From contig JAQGMI010000023.1 in the NCBI GenBank assembly GCA_028292435.1, positions 1-64,000 of the forward strand: DNA of 64,000 nucleotides, read 5' to 3'. This stretch comes from Betaproteobacteria bacterium. Lineage in GTDB: Bacteria; Pseudomonadota; Gammaproteobacteria; Burkholderiales; SG8-41. The notes beneath the pieces were generated by a model. It saw only the letters and a program-made list of their open reading frames with translations. It was not told the DNA's origin and did not search any database. A program made the position numbers and the translations under genes. Below, one piece after another: positions 46,201 to 49,581 of this stretch. Positions within the stretch are counted from its first letter, which is position 1; every line of letters starts with the position of its first letter.

Positions 46201-46945
46201 CAGCATCTTAGATGCGGTTGCGAGTTCGGCCGGGTTCTTCAATGTAACCGCAGCGACGCTTGATGTGACTGCAACCACCAGCTTCACGCAGATGCGCGGC
46301 GGCACGACGTTCACAGCGACCATCAGCGGCCTGGCTACGCTGCAAGGCGGCAGCGGCGTCGCCGCAGAAATCATGAACAGCGGACCCGGCAGCTTCGTCG
46401 TCAATACCGGCGCGCTGACCATCAATGGAGGCTCCGGCGCCAGCGGCTACGCCAGGTTGTTCGGCAATCCGGATGTCCGCGTCACGGTCAACGCGGGCAC
46501 GATCAATCTGAACGCAGGCACCGGCGGCTCCTATGCTGCGATCCAAGCGGTGTCGCCGACGTCGATCTATGTTGATTTTCCGAATCTGACGGCGGATGGC
46601 TTTACACTCAATTCCGTATTGAACGGCGTTTACGATGCGCCCACGAATTCCGGCTTCATCGCCGGCGGACTGCCCGCTGTGCTCGGCACCAATCTGCTCG
46701 TAACGTATGCGGGCGCGCCGGTCGCACCGCCGCCCGTGACAGTATTGCCGCCGGTCGTGCAGCAACAGGTAAACCAGGTGGTGCAGCAAACGAGCTCGAT
46801 CATCGCGACGACACAAAATGCGCTAATCAACACGCCTCCGGCGCCTGCGGACGACAGCGCAACGCAGGACGCGCCGGCGCCTGCCGAAGGCGGAAAGCCG
46901 TCGGCGCCTGCGCCGTCGAAGCAAAAACCGTCAGCCTGCCGTTAG
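31229..46945 (+). CDS. giant filamentous-hemagglutinin-like TpsA exoprotein (5238 residues)
   Basis: A secreted beta-helical adhesin-type protein, partner of the preceding TpsB. The N-terminus has many Arg/Lys (about residues 2-14), a hydrophobic signal segment and a likely cleavage after AGA. The TPS secretion domain spans about 35-165, with the hallmark NPNGILFGAGAQI and LVASSLNLSN motifs. Beyond it, thousands of Gly/Thr/Asn/Ser/Ala-rich residues form repeat blocks (listed separately), consistent with a right-handed beta-helix shaft. The C-terminus becomes Pro/Ala-rich after about residue 5160 and ends SACR. That Cys is the only one I found on reading. There is no VENN motif, toxin domain or immunity gene, so a CdiA-type function is not supported. 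An adhesin, biofilm or surface-layer role is inferred. Confidence 0.9.
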   Translation: MRAARRKKSRQLRHRVVTLAVAAALGIEVAGAAPTGAVVVNGQVGFSQQGKTLSITNTPGAIINWRSFSIAKDETTRFIQQSASSAVLNRVTGADPSQILGSLQSNGRVFLINPNGILFGAGAQIDTAGLVASSLNLSNQDFLAGRLRFTDTPGAGSVRNQGEIRASGGPVYLIAPSVENSGIIKTEGGDIILAAGRTVQLVDPKSPDVRIEMTAPENQAVNVGQLIANRGHVGIYAGMVRNSGTIRATGASLNEKGEVVLVAKKDVTLEKSSVVSASGPTGGNVTIQAQEGAATIGGTVEANATQGNGGTITISASQSLSVEIGGGVAANGITGGGSVKLKSTTSNVAIAAPVTANTLLGRAGDIAINAARSVTLAAGAVLSASGGQGRGTVLIGGSEGVKLGAGSIVQTTGDAGGAIAVQSDQGAVLVEGTVDASGVQADGGSVQISAQSDITLDVTGQLLARGRAGGEMRMESSEGTLLVSGLIDGRGTNGPGGAVYLLAPRVALLRRALVDVSGDTGGGTILVGGDYQGKNSNIQNALRTYVGNETSLRADAITDGDGGKIIVWSDDVTRVYGTLSARGGGAGGSGGFIETSGKNYLDVAGATVSASSLHGANGQWLLDPSDVTVVHGSTGTLGGGIFDPGSSSSIGDTEINLALNGGTDVTIQTSAGSGGTGVIIVNGAVDGGGAVVISHITGGTRGLTLTTAGTINVHSGASISGSAGNALNVTLSATGGNTIAGTIDNRGGTTTLTGTTTLSGTIKSGTLVTGSNLTSSNGTLDGVTIGTNLTLGGASNVLKVANDLVLANGVTVNVGNNQLGFATTGAQHLATLGTSAVTVAGGNITAGYGVTGQTLNIDAGVTVQGYGTLGQSSAATIVNAGALTANTAAQTFTINPTTFSNTGTGVLSVSAGTMTVSPTSWTNSGNVQVTGGVLNLGGNFATAGWNTFTHSAGAVNVTGVLTNAGTLDIGSAGLFGAQGLTTLSGTIIGGTVITSGGINLTSSNGTLDGVTIGSNLTFGGTSNVIRIANDLTLSNGVVVNVGSNLLGFVTTGAHHLATLGNSTINLATGNITAGYGVTGQTLNIDAGVTVQGYGSVNQSSTAAIVNAGSIIGNTGGQTLTINPDSFTNSGTLSVTAGTVTLTPTTFSNTGNVSLSAGTLNITPNGGTVPNWTNSGTITETGGTLNLGGKFTTADLAGSHLTRSSGALNLTSSLDNTGNTLDIGAGGIFDTGGLGTFTGTISGGTVISGDGTNLNSINGTLDGVTIGSILTFGGTSNVIRISNDLTLGNGVVVNLGSNFFGFVTTGTRHLATLGSSTVNLATGSITAGYTVAGQTLNIDAGITVQGYGAVNQSSTAAIVNAGSIIGNTGGQTLAINPDSFTNSGTVSVTAGTVTVNPTTTFTNTANVTVSAGTLNITPSGGAAPNWTNSGTITETGGTLNLGGKFGPASLAGSHLTRSGGVLNLTGTFDNTSNTLDIGAAGLFDTGGLSGLTGTISGGTLISGDGTNLNSTNGTLDGVTIGSNLTFGGVSNVTRISNDLTLGNGVVVNMGSNLLGFVTTGTRHLATLGSSTVNLATGSITAGYTVAGQTLNIDAGVTVQGYGAVNQSSSAAIVNAGSIIGNTGGQTLTINPNTFTNTGTLRANAGTVSTNGSFSSNAGIIDIAAGSILTTNNTSLTNASTGIIRGSGTLNVGSGTLTNNGLLQPGGSSAVGTLSITGALALGASSVLEIELNGTSGGTYDKLAVSGGINFTAGNTLNLVKLAGYNPALNDNFTNVVTYASRSGTNTFTNINPSFTGTFTPTYAGTNLSIQLTALGAVNTWIGLIDSNWETPGNWSLLHVPTNLEDAFLSLAGTVFLNSAQTVHSVASSEPINIVGGASLDLVTASAFGANLTVSGTLQGSGAITYTSGTLNWTGGTIKGSGLFTASGGLLTLGNSTLDGRTFNNSLNATLTGGNFSLANGAIFNHNAGAFSITDNSGLTQGAGAAGQFNNAGTFGKTGGGGTSLISGIGFANTGVVNAANGTLQFNNAVTGTGAFNVSSVLQFNAAATTGTLNLSSGNVTGSGDITVTSVFLQSGGTINTSGNLSLTQASGTLSIANGISAAGVTLNASAGDINVQDATVAGTGAMNVTASGNLNVTANTLSTSLNSTGLQSITAKSIAVTANGSSNAAVTSTGAGGQSIVVNNLNSGGGLDVQSNGAGSAQINSTSGAGNQSITVNDADHVAVIGAGGFAGISSAGNQTVLVQGAASNNKITIGSAASIGSSQISNSGNVQSVTAGTGAQAGSITIVGGVTDNLSARISSGNTGTGIQTISTSGTLTMIGGTAPTTGSQAQIFASASAGQAVAQSITANAISMTGGASGTLNRADLSTSSTVSTATQNITVGTGGISLTGGGGTNNTAQIRQNSANATAQTITVNAGGAIVLTGGTGIAGNAATITAAGGSQTVLGSPNLTLSAGASGGSTGNGNGANIIANIGAQNFTLGTTQFFGTAGAIDSSALIQAQNQNIVVNGDLTMNGATGGSGNNGTRIGSPTDTAVNLALTVHGNLSMLAHVGSAVLGINGNSTIAQAANITVNVDGNVVLSAGTGSTARIGQNLAASGGGNISVTAGLAGSGDITLTGTSANQAQIVTSTSGVAGNIALNATNITVQDSRVVADGTISATATNNLGVIANANAALIQSSGAQTIIAKGITVQGASSGNSLSAQITSGGGQNFTVGANGMTLTGGAGGAGNNANINQNGLTSDQLITVNGGGIVAVTGGGGTTTQAEIINSGMAQTLTFVAGGELRLQGGSGASGNEAGVHNNGVNATTQTIAFPAGGVITLTGGTTGTSNNAGIFAGGNQTISGTADITITGGASGGTAVADNGAYIALETGTGVQTVSAHNISLAGGAGGNTNAAAIGTNVSGMSAAITASGSVTLAGGAGTDAFAVVGSLDGDVNLIINATGPVNLTGGNGAFGSYGAFAKIGAASGFNANVTLNSNANIQLASGGGVSAVAAIGSDSGGGNVTVNAGVAGTGSLLLTGNATNRAAVQTTGNVTLTATNDIVLQDAKIDIDGILNVSATNSLSVSAVANNSRLASIGAQTITAKGITVQAGASGTNNFARIGGVNGQNITAGVNGITVAGGAGGNNNFAEIVQSGLTNNQTITVNSGGIVTLTGGGGAQNWAQISNDGHAQTINFTAGGALNLQGGTGAGGQNTANLQNNGVGATAQTISFSGGGAINVTAGSNTTNDNSAVIQAFTGNQTFNGNADITLIGGVNGGASNNGNSANITLKSGAAGIQTINAHNLSLQGGAGGIENSATISAESTGQTQIITTTGSVSVTGGGVGSTDAVAAIGTNQGATNLTINAAGNVTLTGGGGAFTNYGAIALIGAVGGFNANVTINGQAGIALHKGTGTNANALIGSDTGGGSLLLNSGLGGAGNVALNDGLINTTGTATLVAAGTGAITQSVITATIVAASGVSLTGASIGTALNPIAFDAGGNTVSATATSGGIYLKQAIGNLLTSKYTLNAAAAGQSIFLATTNGSLSVDTLGGFNANTNNDNLSLTTAGITKDIAFSGGISLTAANLTLAGTGSATFNAGTVTLNTPVTATMAVSINGATVNFNGASSVSGTLNIGGGTLTAASPLTAGILNLSSGTLNGASTLTLTGVGSTWTGGNLGAGGGSLTIAPGATMTVANTSNIIQDTFTLTNQGTVTWSGAATNIWLAQSGAVIANSGTFDIQNNLTLAYNGGAMPTIINTGTFQKSAGGSSSNVNIALNNNAGGNVKGLNGTLSFNSGGTDAGTFNATAGNAVQFNGGTHTINTGTNFTGAGAFVVASGALSLGGTATMTNLALAGGAVGGAGTLTLTGANSTWTAGTLGAGGGTLLVSPGATLTVANTSNIFLDTFTLANQGTVTWSGAATNVWLAQSGALIDNQATGVFDIQNNLTLAYNGGALPSINNAGVFQKTAGAGTSNINIDFPSNNGTFSVQSGSVQLSSNFTNNGTLDLRATGAVNTFNVAGNVTLAPSSMLDIEINSTAAGQFGNLNATNASLNGTLNLSKTAPYVPNAGDTFQVVTSTLNTGSFTSVSSTFGVTFTPTYNLMNASMLLSSLATINVWTGAVDNNWTTAGNWSLSHVPLFNEDVLLTLAPTVSISGAQAVHALTSTEALNITIGSSLDLGAASSFGANLTLSGTLQGVGAATFTAGTLNWTGGVLKGSGLFTATGGTLTLGNSLLDGRTFNNSVNATLTGGNFSLANGAIFNHNAGTFAITDNSGLAQGAGLVGQFNNAAAFSKTGGAGTSTISGIQFLNPGTVNANSGTLDIAVNGTHSGLFSVSVGNTLRFSAGATMTGGSTVSGAGTVDISSGTVNEAGVYNAATTSVTGGTLNFNSASTSIGTLNLSAGTVGGASDLTVSNDFNQTGGAFTISGNLDLSSAGNFTVGAFNNPGKSVTLRAPVGAIFDGNGAANNVTASSLTLIAANGIALDTTVPTLIATNMASGNVSLNNAGALNLVGIANSGGGTTTLVNAGNLTVAGAVTTTANGDINLTATGGVLSVASTISSGGTGAASLTTTGASKDIAFSGAGSLTGGSATLTATGAVTSGTAGTDISTNGTLTVSAGTSIGSLGNSLEVNSGAGLMNFTAGTGGIFVDQSVGNLAYSKLATVSAAGVGQAVRFSTANGSINIDGYLGFQTNTADDNIAAVANGALSDITVTASPSLLNGNVTGTAGRNIAINVANAVNTTGNVALTAGGSISDNAGAGSIHGALLTTNSVGGTTLGGANSVTTFNATNTGGGNIQFSNAGGPLTVSGITQTGGGNVTVNNAGAVTNTGTITTAANGNISVTATGADATIGAAMTASGLGTVSINAGNRILDPGAAVIAGSAITLNAVNGMGSIGAPIGVQPSGSALTATNTAANDIVLYQPAGNLTVGTGGATLSNTGAGYVIGAAGNVTINSGAPASGNMILAAGNNVVVAASGYTNTGDIALSAANNVIVNGNLSAGNNLAIAATNNVSILDAVASSAGFFNVTAATLDVTATTSFTQMRGGTTFTATISGLATLQGGSGVAAEIMNSGPGSFVVNTGALTINGGSGASGYARLFGNPDVRVTVNAGTINLNAGTGGSYAAIQAVSPTSIYVDFPNLTADGFTLNSVLNGVYDAPTNSGFIAGGLPAVLGTNLLVTYAGAPVAPPPVTVLPPVVQQQVNQVVQQTSSIIATTQNALINTPPAPADDSATQDAPAPAEGGKPSAPAPSKQKPSACR
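33557..36130 (+). repeat. four tandem 0.68-0.76 kb coding repeats in the TpsA gene
   Basis: The DNA word encoding NGTLDGVTIG recurs at about 33557, 34238, 34997 and 35758, spaced about 681, 759 and 761 bases. Each unit continues with similar text: NVxxxxNDLxLxNGVxVNxGxNxxGF, LATLGxS, QTLNIDAGxTVQGYG, then NxGGQTL-type or TNSG-rich segments. The last unit is truncated near 36130. Units 3 and 4 are closest to each other at DNA level (shared runs such as GGCACACGGCACCTGGCGAC), suggesting recent duplication or conversion. Confidence 0.85.
36640..37300 (+). repeat. TpsA module copy A (paired with 43490-44130)
   Basis: This module begins with a Trp-containing joint (VNTWIGLIDSNWETPGNWSLLHVP), then DLVTASAFGANLTVSGTLQG, GTLNWTGGTIKGSGLFT, LDGRTFNNSLNATLTGGNF and IFNHNAGAFSITDNSGL. 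The same ordered text recurs about 6.8 kb downstream. The Trp-rich joint is unusual in an otherwise Trp-poor protein and may cap one helical stack and start another. Confidence 0.75.
37850..41490 (+). repeat. three degenerate ~1.2 kb coding repeats in the TpsA gene
   Basis: Three units of about 1.2 kb end at about 39062, 40270 and 41490, each with a GGG(N/S)xxVxAGxxGxG-type segment. Units 2 and 3 are clearest: GAQTI(I/T)AKGITVQ occurs near 39269 and 40468, then (A/V)NGxTxxGGAGG, NxNQNGLTxxQxITVN or equivalent, GIVxxTGGGG, LQGGxGA, then NGxxATxQTI. Unit 1 (from about 37850) is more diverged. Confidence 0.75.
42170..43085 (+). repeat. tandem ~0.6 kb coding duplication in the TpsA gene
   Basis: Two copies begin near 42170 and 42770. 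Both encode STWTxGxLGAGGG, PGATxTVANTSNI, DTFTLxNQGTVTWSGAATNxWLAQSGA and FDIQNNLTLAYNGGA. DNA identity is high over parts (for example the shared word GGGCACGGTGACGTGGTCAG), so the duplication is relatively young or kept similar by conversion. Confidence 0.8.
43490..44130 (+). repeat. TpsA module copy B (paired with 36640-37300)
   Basis: The second copy of the Trp-joint module: INVWTGAVDNNWTTAGNWSL followed by SSFGANLTLSGTLQG, GTLNWTGGVLKGSGLFT, LDGRTFNNSVNATLTGG and NHNAGTFAITDNSGL. Both copies follow a FTPTYxxxxxS segment, so the duplicated unit extends somewhat upstream of the Trp joint. Confidence 0.75.
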
Positions 46946-47074
46946 CGTTTTTTCTGACGCAGCGGCACCGTCGCTGTGTTTCGTTTTGTCGTCGTCATGC
47001 GCGCAATACGAAACAACGAAACCTGACTGAGCGTACCACTCGACAACGCGCTCCAATTCCGATCGCCTATGCAT
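46931..47074 (-). CDS. possible small protein antisense to the TpsA 3' end
   Basis: A 47-residue minus-strand frame whose ATG is preceded by GGAGGG at 4-base spacing, a strong ribosome site. The product is hydrophilic (MHRRSELERVVEWYAQSGF at the start, an acidic CAHDDDKTK centre) with no signal or membrane segment. The last 15 bases overlap the end of the TpsA gene. I recognise no family. It could be chance, but it occupies most of an otherwise empty gap. Confidence 0.3.
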   Translation of the reverse strand: MHRRSELERVVEWYAQSGFVVSYCAHDDDKTKHSDGAAASEKTLTAG

Positions 47075-47106
47075 TGCACCCTCCATGCAATCGTGATTGA
47101 ATATAT

Positions 47107-47122
47107 TGGCACGGGCGTTAAA
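47107..47122 (+). promoter_or_regulatory. possible degenerate sigma-54 promoter before the sulfite dehydrogenase genes
   Basis: TGGCACG at 47107-47113 is a perfect -24 element, but the -12 position reads TTAA instead of TTGC. A direct repeat CGAAACAACGAAAC at 47009-47022 lies 93 bases upstream of the -24 GG and resembles half-sites found before the two better sigma-54 promoters of the window. With GC missing at -12 this may be inactive or coincidental. Confidence 0.25.
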
Positions 47123-47186
47123 TAAACGGGACAAAAAAACAGGGCCGCCATGGTCCATGTCTCAATCGATCTGAGGAGGTTCTGCG

Positions 47187-48527
47187 ATGCCAGTCAAACC
47201 GGTAACAGTACCCGATGTAATCGTTAACGAACGAGGCGCGTCAAACACGGTAGCAGTGTCGGTTGCCACAAGAGTCGATGCTGCACTCGGTAGCGCAAGC
47301 CGTCGCAACTTCCTTCGCCGCGGCACTACCATCGCAGGCGGCGCACTCGCAGCAGGTGCGACCGCCGGATCGCTTGCGGCGCTGCCGGTACCCGACAGCA
47401 ACAAGGGCTTCGGCAAGCCGATTGCCGAAGACGATTACGGCATGCCGTCCAAGTTCGAATCGAAAGTGCGTCGACGCCGCACCGATATCTTCAAGAATCG
47501 CCAGAATTTTTCCGACTGGAGCATGACGCCGCTGCAAAGTCAGTACGGGATCGTCACGCCGAACGGTCTGATATACGAACGCCATCACAACGGCACGCCG
47601 GATATCGATCCCGCCAAACATCGATTGGTGATTCACGGCATGGTGCGCCAGCCGCTCGAATTCACGATGGAAGATTTGATGCGGTATCCCGCGGTGTCGA
47701 AGTTCTATTTCATGGAGTGCTCGGGCAACGGGCTGACCGACTGGCTCAAACCCGCATCGAACACGGTGCAGCAGACGCACGGCCTCTTGTCAGGCGGCCA
47801 GTGGACCGGCGTGCCGGTTTCATGGCTGCTCGATGAAGCGGGCTTGCAACCCGCCGCGAGCTGGGCAATCTTCGAAGGCGCCGATGGCTCGGCTCACCTG
47901 CGCAGTCTGCCGATGAAGAAATTGCTCGACGACTGCCTGCTTGTCTATGCGCTGAACGGCGAAATGCTACGCCCGGAAAACGGTTATCCGCTGCGCCTGT
48001 TCGTGCCGGGCTGGGAAGGTAATGTCAGCGTGAAGTGGCTGCGCCGCATCAAGGTCGGCGATCAGCCGTGGCACGTGCGCGGCGAGACTGCGCGCTACAC
48101 CGATCCGATGCCGGACGGCAAATGGCGCCAGTTCAGTTTCGATATGGAATGCAAGTCGGTCATCACGCGGCCGTCCGGCGGCATGAACATCAAGCCGGGC
48201 ATGCATGAAATCCAGGGACTCGCATGGTCGGGTAAAGGCAAGATCAAGGCGATTGATGTCACCACCGACGGCGGCAAGAACTGGCAGGAGGCAGTGCTTG
48301 AAGAGCCGGTGATGGACAAGTGTCTCACTGCATTCCGCTTTCGCTGGGACTGGAAAGGCGGGCCGGCGACAATCGCCAGCCGCGCTGTAGACAGCACGGG
48401 TTACGTTCAGCCAACGGTCGCAGACATTCAGAAGTCGCGCGCCATCGTCGGCTTCGTGCAGCATCACAACGGCGTCTTCCCATGGTCGGTCAGCGCTTCA
48501 GGGGAGGTCAAAAATGCGATTGCTTAA
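47187..48527 (+). CDS. sulfite dehydrogenase molybdopterin subunit (SoxC/SorA family)
   Basis: A 446-residue periplasmic molybdoenzyme of the sulfite oxidase superfamily. A twin-arginine signal SRRNFLRRG lies at residues 38-46 after an unusually long leader. The molybdenum-ligand Cys is residue 178 in FMECSGNG. The C-terminal dimerisation domain follows (MNIKPGMHEIQGLAWSGKGKI, TDGGKNWQEA). It oxidises sulfite or a related sulfur intermediate and passes electrons to a cytochrome c, encoded next with a 14-base overlap. No soxXYZAB genes are present, so free sulfite is the likelier substrate. The ribosome site is GAGGAGG. Confidence 0.88.
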   Translation: MPVKPVTVPDVIVNERGASNTVAVSVATRVDAALGSASRRNFLRRGTTIAGGALAAGATAGSLAALPVPDSNKGFGKPIAEDDYGMPSKFESKVRRRRTDIFKNRQNFSDWSMTPLQSQYGIVTPNGLIYERHHNGTPDIDPAKHRLVIHGMVRQPLEFTMEDLMRYPAVSKFYFMECSGNGLTDWLKPASNTVQQTHGLLSGGQWTGVPVSWLLDEAGLQPAASWAIFEGADGSAHLRSLPMKKLLDDCLLVYALNGEMLRPENGYPLRLFVPGWEGNVSVKWLRRIKVGDQPWHVRGETARYTDPMPDGKWRQFSFDMECKSVITRPSGGMNIKPGMHEIQGLAWSGKGKIKAIDVTTDGGKNWQEAVLEEPVMDKCLTAFRFRWDWKGGPATIASRAVDSTGYVQPTVADIQKSRAIVGFVQHHNGVFPWSVSASGEVKNAIA

Positions 48528-49101
48528 TTCAGCTCTGGTTGTCTCGGGCGCGATTCTGATCGCGAGTTGTGCCACTCAGGAAATGTCGCAGCCCGTGGCG
48601 AAGCCGAACGTCAAGTACGGCAAGGCGATTGCCGAAGCGGACATTGCACCATGGAACATCGACATTCGTACCTCTGACGGCTCAGGGTTGCCGGCCGGCC
48701 GCGGCAGCGTCGCGGAAGGCAAAGCCGTGTATGACGCCAAGTGCACGGTTTGCCACGGCGCCGAAGCGAAGGGCGGTCCCGTGGTTGGCGCAATGGTGGG
48801 CGGTATCGGCTCGTTCAAAACCAACGTACGCGTTCTGACGCCGGGCAGCATGTATCCGTACGCGCCCATCCTGTTCGATTACATTCGCCGCGCAATGCCG
48901 ATGGATAAGCCGCAGTCATTGACCGTGAATGAGGTCTATGCGGTGTCTGCCTACATCCTGCAGTTGAACGGGCTGGTACCCGCGGATGCGGTGATGGATC
49001 AGACGACGCTTGCGAAGGTGCAGATGCCGAATCGCGACGGCTTCATCGTCGACGATCGTCCCGACACCAATGCGGTGCGCTGCATGACCAACTGCAAGTG
49101 A
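48514..49101 (+). CDS. c-type cytochrome subunit of sulfite dehydrogenase (SoxD/SorB-like)
   Basis: A 195-residue exported cytochrome with one haem site CTVCH (Cys77, Cys80, His81) and Met residues around MPMDKP as candidate axial ligand. The N-terminal segment ends IASC (Cys19), so it is probably a lipoprotein. The C-terminus has a CMTNC pair. It is shorter than classical diheme SoxD and fits a single-haem electron acceptor for the adjacent molybdenum subunit, whose gene it overlaps by 14 bases. Confidence 0.83.
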   Translation: MRLLNSALVVSGAILIASCATQEMSQPVAKPNVKYGKAIAEADIAPWNIDIRTSDGSGLPAGRGSVAEGKAVYDAKCTVCHGAEAKGGPVVGAMVGGIGSFKTNVRVLTPGSMYPYAPILFDYIRRAMPMDKPQSLTVNEVYAVSAYILQLNGLVPADAVMDQTTLAKVQMPNRDGFIVDDRPDTNAVRCMTNCK

Positions 49102-49104
49102 CGC

Positions 49105-49356
49105 ATGAAAGTCGGATTTGCATTCGCCGCCGCTGCGCTCATCATGGGCGCGGCGACGGCGACGTCGCCGCTCGCGGCAGAGCCTGAACGCAGCCCGGTC
49201 ATTGAATTCCTGCAGGCGCAATGCATTCAGGAGGCGATGCTGCGCGGCTTCGTCGGCGAATCAATGAAAGGCTTCGTGCATGCCTGCGTCGAACTCAAGC
49301 GGCAACTGCCTGCGCCCGACCCGCGGCTGTATTCCGCCGATTCCGGCGCGTGCTAG
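49105..49356 (+). CDS. small exported protein of unknown function
   Basis: An 83-residue product starting 3 bases after the cytochrome stop. Residues 1-25 form a signal peptide (hydrophobic FAFAAAALIMGAATATS, cleavage near LAA). The mature part of about 58 residues has three Cys, including the last residue. It is probably co-transcribed with the sulfite dehydrogenase genes, and a clear terminator follows. I do not recognise a family. Confidence 0.6.
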   Translation: MKVGFAFAAAALIMGAATATSPLAAEPERSPVIEFLQAQCIQEAMLRGFVGESMKGFVHACVELKRQLPAPDPRLYSADSGAC

Positions 49357-49363
49357 CCGGCAG

Positions 49364-49397
49364 AATGCCCCGCCGACCGTCGCAGGGCATTTTTTTT
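49364..49397 (+). terminator. rho-independent terminator after the sulfite dehydrogenase operon
   Basis: AATGCCC at 49364-49370 pairs with GGGCATT at 49385-49391 across a GC-rich loop, followed by an eight-T run at 49390-49397. It ends the soxC-type/cytochrome/small-protein operon and isolates the oxygenase operon downstream. Confidence 0.85.
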
Positions 49398-49423
49398 CAA
49401 TGTTTCGTCGCAGTGGTCTTCCA

Positions 49424-49438
49424 GTTTCCTTTTGAAAC
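49424..49438. promoter_or_regulatory. putative enhancer (activator) site for the oxygenase operon
   Basis: GTTTCCTTTTGAAAC is a perfect dyad with 5-base arms and a 5-base spacer, centred 91 bases upstream of the -24 GG of the promoter at 49521. The same core (GTTTC-N5-GAAAC) forms the inner part of the dyad at 62305-62331. A further GTTTC half-site is at 49402-49406. I infer binding by the NtrC-type regulator at 62370-63788. Confidence 0.6.
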
Positions 49439-49520
49439 GAGCAGCGTTCCGCAACGGTCGGGATACGATCGTCGCGGCGATTCCTCCTCTAGGCAGCGCC
49501 TGCGTCCGTATGAATTGTGC

Positions 49521-49535
49521 TGGCATGGAACCTGC
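49521..49535 (+). promoter_or_regulatory. sigma-54 (-24/-12) promoter of the Rieske oxygenase operon
   Basis: TGGCATGGAACCTGC has the invariant GG-N10-GC spacing and matches the consensus TGGCAcG-N4-tTGC except for T at the sixth base and C in place of the first T of TTGC. Transcription would begin near 49547, leaving about 35 bases before the ATG, which includes a GGAGG ribosome site. Confidence 0.75.
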
Positions 49536-49581
49536 GTAAGTGCATCAGGATTTATTCGGGTAAAGAAAATTTGGAGGTTTC

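Noticed and set aside
31229..46945. CDI toxin (CdiA) interpretation of the giant exoprotein
   Set aside because: There is no VENN-type boundary, no C-terminal toxin domain and no small immunity gene downstream; the C-terminus is a Pro/Ala tail.
47187..49101. A full Sox thiosulfate oxidation operon
   Set aside because: Only the SoxC/SorA-type and cytochrome genes are present; soxX, Y, Z, A and B are absent, so the sulfite dehydrogenase reading is kept.
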